Under the pieces are notes generated by a model. The model did no database searches, was not told the origin of the DNA, and was given only the letters and a program-made list of their open reading frames with translations. DNA of 64,000 nt, taken from Candidatus Competibacter sp. (GTDB taxonomy: Bacteria > Pseudomonadota > Gammaproteobacteria > Competibacterales > Competibacteraceae). Position numbers and translations under genes: made by a program. The stretch spans positions 1-64,000 of the forward strand of contig JARSSH010000010.1 in assembly GCA_029624815.1 (NCBI GenBank), in the 5' to 3' direction. This document shows, piece by piece, positions 59,774 through 64,000 of this stretch (its first letter is position 1; every line of letters starts with the position of its first letter).

Positions 59774-61759
59774 CTATCTACCTAAAGATTTATCAAGCGC
59801 ATCAACGGCGTTCTTGATCTCCATAATTTCATCTAGAATCGCATCGTCTTCCTTTTTAGGAGATATTGCTGTCGATTTGGTAGTTTGGCGCTCCGTTTGT
59901 TTTGATGATTGGCGTAAGGCGGTTTGGCGCTTTTGCTCTGCTAATATGCGAACTTTCTTCTGCAAGCGTAACAATCCGTTGTGGTTTGAAACTGCCGCTA
60001 ATCCCTTTTCTATTTGCCGTAAACTGGTTGAATAATCACCATCCCGCTGATAGTTCAACGCCTGCGCCAGATATTGATCTGCTTCCCGCCGCGCTTCTTC
60101 CTGGCGGCGTTGTATTTCAGCTTGACGTTCCTGATTTTCTACCCGCGATTTTAGTTGCTCGCGTAAGGCCAATAGATCCGAGTGATTGGGAACCGCCAAC
60201 AAACCTTGCTCGATATGGGCTAGGCCGATTTCCAATAGTCCTTCCTCAAAGCTTTTTTTAGCTTGTGTCAAAAATTGTTCGGCTTGCAGCAATTTATTCT
60301 GTTGCTCTTGTTCAGTCTTTCTGGCTTTCTGTTCAGTAACATACTGCTCAGTTTCTTGGTATAGCCGTGTCAATCCCTCATGTCCCGGTACTATCATTAA
60401 TCCTCGCTTGATCTGATTCAGACTCTCCTGTGGTTCCCCTGCCTGAAGGCGTTGTCGTGCCAACTGCTCATATTGCTTGGCGATATTTTCCAAACCAGCC
60501 AGTGCCTGAGTATTATCCGGATCTAGTTTCAGAACCTGCCGATAGGCAGTTTCCGCACTCTGTGCGGATTCGTCCGTTAGTAATTCATTTTTAAGTTGCG
60601 TCTCCGCTTGCTCAAGAAATGCCGTTATTTCTTTCTTGCGCTGTATTGGCACCATCGCTTCGATCAAATTTCTGGGTTTTTGTAATTTTTCGACATTTTC
60701 AATTTCCATGAAGTTTTTTAATCGAAGCGTGTAAATCGCGGCCATCAATAACACTAAGACAGTCACCGTCGAAGACCAGATGAAGAATCGCGATCTTTTT
60801 CTCTGTACGCGCCAAATTTTTCCATTGGTGGGTTCCCCTATATCTGGATTGTCGTTGTTTAAATTCCATTCTGGTCGTAACTTGGCATCGCTAGTAATGA
60901 TTAAATCAAGTGCCTCAATAAGTTCGTTGGTATTTTTATATCGATTCTCGCATCTCTTTGCAAGTAGCTTGTTTAAAACAGGCTGGAGATGCGCGCACTC
61001 CTTGGGCAAATCAGGAATGGGGTCACGTAAATGCTTCAGCATCAAAGCTAATGGATTATCGGCTTGATAGAGAGAACGCCCGGTGAGCATCTCGTGTAGA
61101 ACTACTCCAAGCCCATACAGATCGGATTGTGTTGTGGCGCCTTCTCCCATAGCCTGTTCCGGGCTCATATATCCTGGACTACCAATCATTAAGCCAGATG
61201 CTGTAAATACCGTTTTTGAATCGAGCATTCGCGCGACTCCAAAATCGGTTAATACTGGGGTGCCATCTTGACGAAACATAATATTAGAAGGTTTTATGTC
61301 GCGATGAATGACGCCTCTTTCATGCGCGTAGCCGAGTGCTTTTGCGATGGCTCGAGTTATTTCAATCACAGCATCCAAAGACAAGCCTTGTCTGATCCGA
61401 TCCTTGAGTGTACCGCCGGGAAGATACTCCACTGATAGGTAAAGCTGGTTATGTTCGGAGACCCCAATGTCGTAAATCGTGACAATATTAACATGTAGTA
61501 GTTGGGCGAGAATGCGGCCTTCTTTTTTGAAACGCCGGGCAAACTCACCGTCATCGTTGGGTTCCTGCGCCATGATTTTTATGGCTACCTGACGCCCCAG
61601 GGATTGTTGCATGGCGCGATACACGGTGGCCATCCCTCCGCGTCCGATCTCACGCTCTATCTCATAGCCCAGGATTTGCACCGATTGTGGCGGATACAAG
61701 CTTCCGCCACATTGGCCGCTTTCAGGAAAAAACTCTGGAGATGAACCGTTGAAACTCAA
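59774..61759 (-). CDS. Membrane Ser/Thr protein kinase (PknB-like) with TPR-like extracytoplasmic part
   Basis: The 661-residue protein begins with a Hanks-type kinase domain (about 30-290): the glycine loop IGRGGMATVY, Lys in VAIKIM, the catalytic loop HRDIKPSN, DFG (TDFGVAR) and SPEQ. A single membrane segment lies near 325-345 (FFIWSSTVTVLVLLMAAIYTL). The C-terminal part (about 370-661) is helical, with repeated blocks of charged TPR-like or coiled-coil segments (LEQAETQLKN, GLMIVPGHEGL and GLLAVPNHSDL units). It may sense cell-envelope signals. It sits between a coiled-coil secreted protein and a surface protein in an AT-rich block. Confidence 0.9.
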   Translation of the reverse strand: MSFNGSSPEFFPESGQCGGSLYPPQSVQILGYEIEREIGRGGMATVYRAMQQSLGRQVAIKIMAQEPNDDGEFARRFKKEGRILAQLLHVNIVTIYDIGVSEHNQLYLSVEYLPGGTLKDRIRQGLSLDAVIEITRAIAKALGYAHERGVIHRDIKPSNIMFRQDGTPVLTDFGVARMLDSKTVFTASGLMIGSPGYMSPEQAMGEGATTQSDLYGLGVVLHEMLTGRSLYQADNPLALMLKHLRDPIPDLPKECAHLQPVLNKLLAKRCENRYKNTNELIEALDLIITSDAKLRPEWNLNNDNPDIGEPTNGKIWRVQRKRSRFFIWSSTVTVLVLLMAAIYTLRLKNFMEIENVEKLQKPRNLIEAMVPIQRKKEITAFLEQAETQLKNELLTDESAQSAETAYRQVLKLDPDNTQALAGLENIAKQYEQLARQRLQAGEPQESLNQIKRGLMIVPGHEGLTRLYQETEQYVTEQKARKTEQEQQNKLLQAEQFLTQAKKSFEEGLLEIGLAHIEQGLLAVPNHSDLLALREQLKSRVENQERQAEIQRRQEEARREADQYLAQALNYQRDGDYSTSLRQIEKGLAAVSNHNGLLRLQKKVRILAEQKRQTALRQSSKQTERQTTKSTAISPKKEDDAILDEIMEIKNAVDALDKSLGR

Positions 61760-61797
61760 AATTTAGCCTCCTCAATTTCATCGCTTTTCTCTCTATG

Positions 61798-64000
61798 CTA
61801 GTGTCCTCCCCCATCTCCGGCCGTCTGGGCAACGGTTAATGTTTGATTCGCAATGGTCAGCGCGCCTAACCGCGCCGATCCACTCGAATTAATCGCTACC
61901 GAATACGTCACCGTGCCGGGTCCGGTTCCATTCGTTCCCGTTGCGATCGTGATCCAGTCGACCTTACTTTGGGCGGTCCAGAAGCAGCCGTTTTGGGTGG
62001 CTACCTCCACGCTGTAACTCCCGCCCCGGGCAGCGGCCGTATTGTTGGTTGGTGAAATGGAATAGGAACAATTGGTCGCCGAATCGATCCGGTCGATGGC
62101 GAAGCCTTGGGCGGAGGGACGCCAAGCGAGGCGGACGGTGTAAGGCTGACCCTCGGCCAACAGATTCTGGACGGTGAGTGCGTTGCCGGCCCGGCCGAGG
62201 GTGGCCTGATCCAGATTGACCGCCGCCGGGTCGGCCATGTAGGGGTTGGCGAAGCGGACCACGTTCACGGTGGCGCTGGCGTCACGCGCGCCGCCACCGG
62301 CCTCGTAGGCCCGCGTGGTGAAGGTGTGGGGTCCGGCCGCCAGCGCGGAGTAGTTGAAAGCCATGGCGTAGCCGGAGTCGGCCGAACCGGGGTGGCTGGG
62401 GTAGGCTCCGCCGACGTCGGCTCGCCGTCCGCCAAGGGGGACGTTGCTGAAAAGCTGGCCGTCCACGTACAGCTCGACCCTTTGCATCCCGGCCGGGGCC
62501 ACCGCCCAGCCGCGCACGTTGGCCACCCCGGAATACGTGCTGCCCTCCGCCGGCTCTTCCAAGGCCAGGACAATGCTGTCGCCGGCGGCAAGGGTGGTCG
62601 AGAGGGTAGCGACACTATGGTTTTGCCCAGTGGAAGCGGCGGACGGGGGAGGTGGATCGCCGACGGGTTCCCGACGGGTTTCGGAGCGCGGGGTCATGCG
62701 ACCGACCGAATCGATCCGGTCGATGGCGAAGCCTTGGGCGGAGGGACGCCAAGCGAGGCGGACGGTGTAAGGCTGACCCTCGGCCAACAGATTCTGGACG
62801 GTGAGTGCGTTGCCGGCCCGGCCGAGGGTGGCCTGATCCAGATTGACCGCCGCCGGGTCGGCCATGTAGGGGTTGGCGAAGCGGACCACGTTCACGGTGG
62901 CGCTGGCGTCACGCGCGCCGCCACCGGCCTCGTAGGCCCGCGTGGTGAAGGTGTGGGGTCCGGCCGCCAGCGCGGAGTAGTTGAAAGCCATGGCGTAGCC
63001 GGAGTCGGCCGAACCGGGGTGGCTGGGGTAGGCTCCGCCGACGTCGGCTCGCCGTCCGCCAAGGGGGACGTTGCTGAAAAGCTGGCCGTCCACGTACAGC
63101 TCGACCCTTTGCATCCCGGCCGGGGCCACCGCCCAGCCGCGCACGTTGGCCACCCCGGAATACGTGCTGCCCTCCGCCGGCTCTTCCAAGGTCAGGACAA
63201 TTCCATTGTGATTGTTATTGGGGCCAGTAGCGCCCACTTCCACTGCGCCGATGTCTACTTTGCCATTCACGATGCGCGGGCCATAGCCGCGCTGGTCCGT
63301 AGTAGTTTCAGCCGGGATTAGGGCATTGTCGCCGGCGTCAATCGCTGGGCTGCCCGTGACTGGCAAATGGGTTGGGGTTGGACCGCCATTATTCGCCAGG
63401 GAGCCGATGGCCGTTTCCAGCGCGCCCGCCAGAACAAGGTCGCTGGCTTGTGGGCTGGCGTTGGTCATGCCCGAATCTCCGTTCGTACCGAACAGATTGT
63501 GTCCTTGAGAGCTAAAAGTAGCGCTATTGCAGACTTCATTACCCGTAGGCGCGGTGTTGCCGCTAACCAAGCTGTTGGCAATGGTCATGGCGCCATCGTT
63601 AGCGATGCCACCGCCACAGTCACCCGCCTGATTGCCTGATAAGGTGCTGTTGATAACGCTCAATTGGTTTTCGCCGTTCCAATTGCGAATGCCACCACCG
63701 CGACCACCGGCATGGTTACCAGACAGGGTACTGTCGATGATGATTAGCGCCCCACTCGAACCGCTGCCGACGCCACCCGCGTCTGCTTGAGCGGAATTGC
63801 CCGATAAAGTGCTATCGATAATAGTCACCTTACCGCCCGCACTACCAATACCGCCTCCATTCCCACGGGATGAGTTGCCGGAGATAAAACAATCTTTGAC
63901 GGTCAGCACACCCCGCTCGTTTAAAATCCCGGCCCCATCAGTGGGGGAGCGGTCGCTGGGAGGGTGCCCGTCCTTCGCGGCAAGCGCTTGAATAGTAACC
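61798..64000 (-). CDS. Beta-helix surface protein with duplicated Ig-like modules, 5' end outside the window
   Basis: The frame is open to the right edge of the window, so the N-terminus is missing. The first part seen contains right-handed beta-helix repeats (SGNSS-x-GNGGGI, STLSGNxA patterns) like those of polymorphic outer-membrane and chlamydial-type surface proteins. Two almost identical modules of about 165 residues (starting EEPAEGSTYSGVANVRGWAV) follow, and the C-terminus (about 100 residues) is a BACON/Ig-like domain with the motif WITIATGTNGTG. It is probably a secreted or surface-anchored adhesion protein. Any GTG start at 63909 is only internal. Confidence 0.8.
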   Translation of the reverse strand, partial: VTIQALAAKDGHPPSDRSPTDGAGILNERGVLTVKDCFISGNSSRGNGGGIGSAGGKVTIIDSTLSGNSAQADAGGVGSGSSGALIIIDSTLSGNHAGGRGGGIRNWNGENQLSVINSTLSGNQAGDCGGGIANDGAMTIANSLVSGNTAPTGNEVCNSATFSSQGHNLFGTNGDSGMTNASPQASDLVLAGALETAIGSLANNGGPTPTHLPVTGSPAIDAGDNALIPAETTTDQRGYGPRIVNGKVDIGAVEVGATGPNNNHNGIVLTLEEPAEGSTYSGVANVRGWAVAPAGMQRVELYVDGQLFSNVPLGGRRADVGGAYPSHPGSADSGYAMAFNYSALAAGPHTFTTRAYEAGGGARDASATVNVVRFANPYMADPAAVNLDQATLGRAGNALTVQNLLAEGQPYTVRLAWRPSAQGFAIDRIDSVGRMTPRSETRREPVGDPPPPSAASTGQNHSVATLSTTLAAGDSIVLALEEPAEGSTYSGVANVRGWAVAPAGMQRVELYVDGQLFSNVPLGGRRADVGGAYPSHPGSADSGYAMAFNYSALAAGPHTFTTRAYEAGGGARDASATVNVVRFANPYMADPAAVNLDQATLGRAGNALTVQNLLAEGQPYTVRLAWRPSAQGFAIDRIDSATNCSYSISPTNNTAAARGGSYSVEVATQNGCFWTAQSKVDWITIATGTNGTGPGTVTYSVAINSSGSARLGALTIANQTLTVAQTAGDGGGH
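62079..62574 (-). repeat. 496-bp near-identical direct repeat, copy 1
   Basis: This segment codes for one Ig-like module of the surface protein and is matched by 62706-63201 with at most a base or two of difference. The copies are offset by 627 bp (209 codons, in frame), so the duplication keeps the reading frame. Confidence 0.93.
62706..63201 (-). repeat. 496-bp near-identical direct repeat, copy 2
   Basis: Second copy of the module listed at 62079-62574. The first visible difference is a single base (AAGGTCAGG here against AAGGCCAGG), which makes a recent duplication or ongoing gene conversion likely. Confidence 0.93.

Noticed and set aside
62107-63321. 404-codon plus-strand frame inside the duplicated modules
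   Set aside because: It is open only because the repeat is read twice in antisense; the sense frame has clear domains.

Overview
The window looks like chromosomal DNA of a GC-rich (roughly 60% by eye), Gram-negative bacterium, probably a gammaproteobacterium. Pointers are the lolA-rarA and serS neighbourhood (as in enterics), outer-membrane proteins (CopB, LolA, a porin), a type VI secretion VgrG, a class I-type PHA synthase and a pyrophosphate-type phosphofructokinase. The last two would suit a PHA/glycogen-storing wastewater lineage such as Competibacter/Contendobacter. That placement is an inference from gene content, not a database match.

Layout. (1) 18-5012, minus strand: a periplasmic copper-handling operon (His-rich small protein, cupredoxin, CopA, CopB, an HMA-like protein without its cysteines, a BNR-repeat protein, a 41-residue secreted peptide) behind a 400-bp divergent region with an FNR-like box. 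(2) 5414-18114: mainly housekeeping genes (nudC, HD hydrolase, cyclase-FHA protein, DUF938 methyltransferase, lolA, rarA, PPi-PFK, an HPr-domain protein, thiolase, serS, DAHP synthase). (3) 18121-28181, minus strand: a DnaJ protein, a VWA protein, a 1408-residue triple TIGR02270-like protein, a PAAR protein with an AT-rich polymorphic-toxin-like tail, and VgrG. (4) 28277-30615: PHA synthase and an IS256-type transposase remnant. (5) 30978-54647: a sigma-54 regulator facing about 21.7 kb of minus-strand genes that form an extended mycofactocin system. (6) 55235-58915: PaaK, a CBS/ACT protein, LivF and LivG. (7) 58929-64000: an AT-richer block with a coiled-coil secreted protein, a membrane Ser/Thr kinase and a beta-helix surface protein that runs off the window.

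The main item is region 5. It encodes the precursor peptide MftA (ending in the diagnostic GMCGVY), MftB, radical SAM MftC, creatininase-like MftE and glycosyltransferase MftF. With them are a mycofactocin-type SDR, an alcohol dehydrogenase closely resembling NDMA-dependent methanol dehydrogenases, an aldehyde dehydrogenase, a porin, a methyltransferase that may be MftM, and a MoxR/VWA pair. Interleaved in the biosynthetic genes, often with overlapping stops and starts, are EtfB, FixX, FixC, EtfA and two FadH/Old-Yellow-Enzyme-type flavoproteins. No MftD or MftG homologue is present. The layout suggests an alcohol-oxidation pathway in which reduced mycofactocin may be reoxidised through an ETF/Fix-type chain to quinone instead of through MftG. 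It also suggests that one OYE-type protein may replace MftD. Both are hypotheses from gene context.
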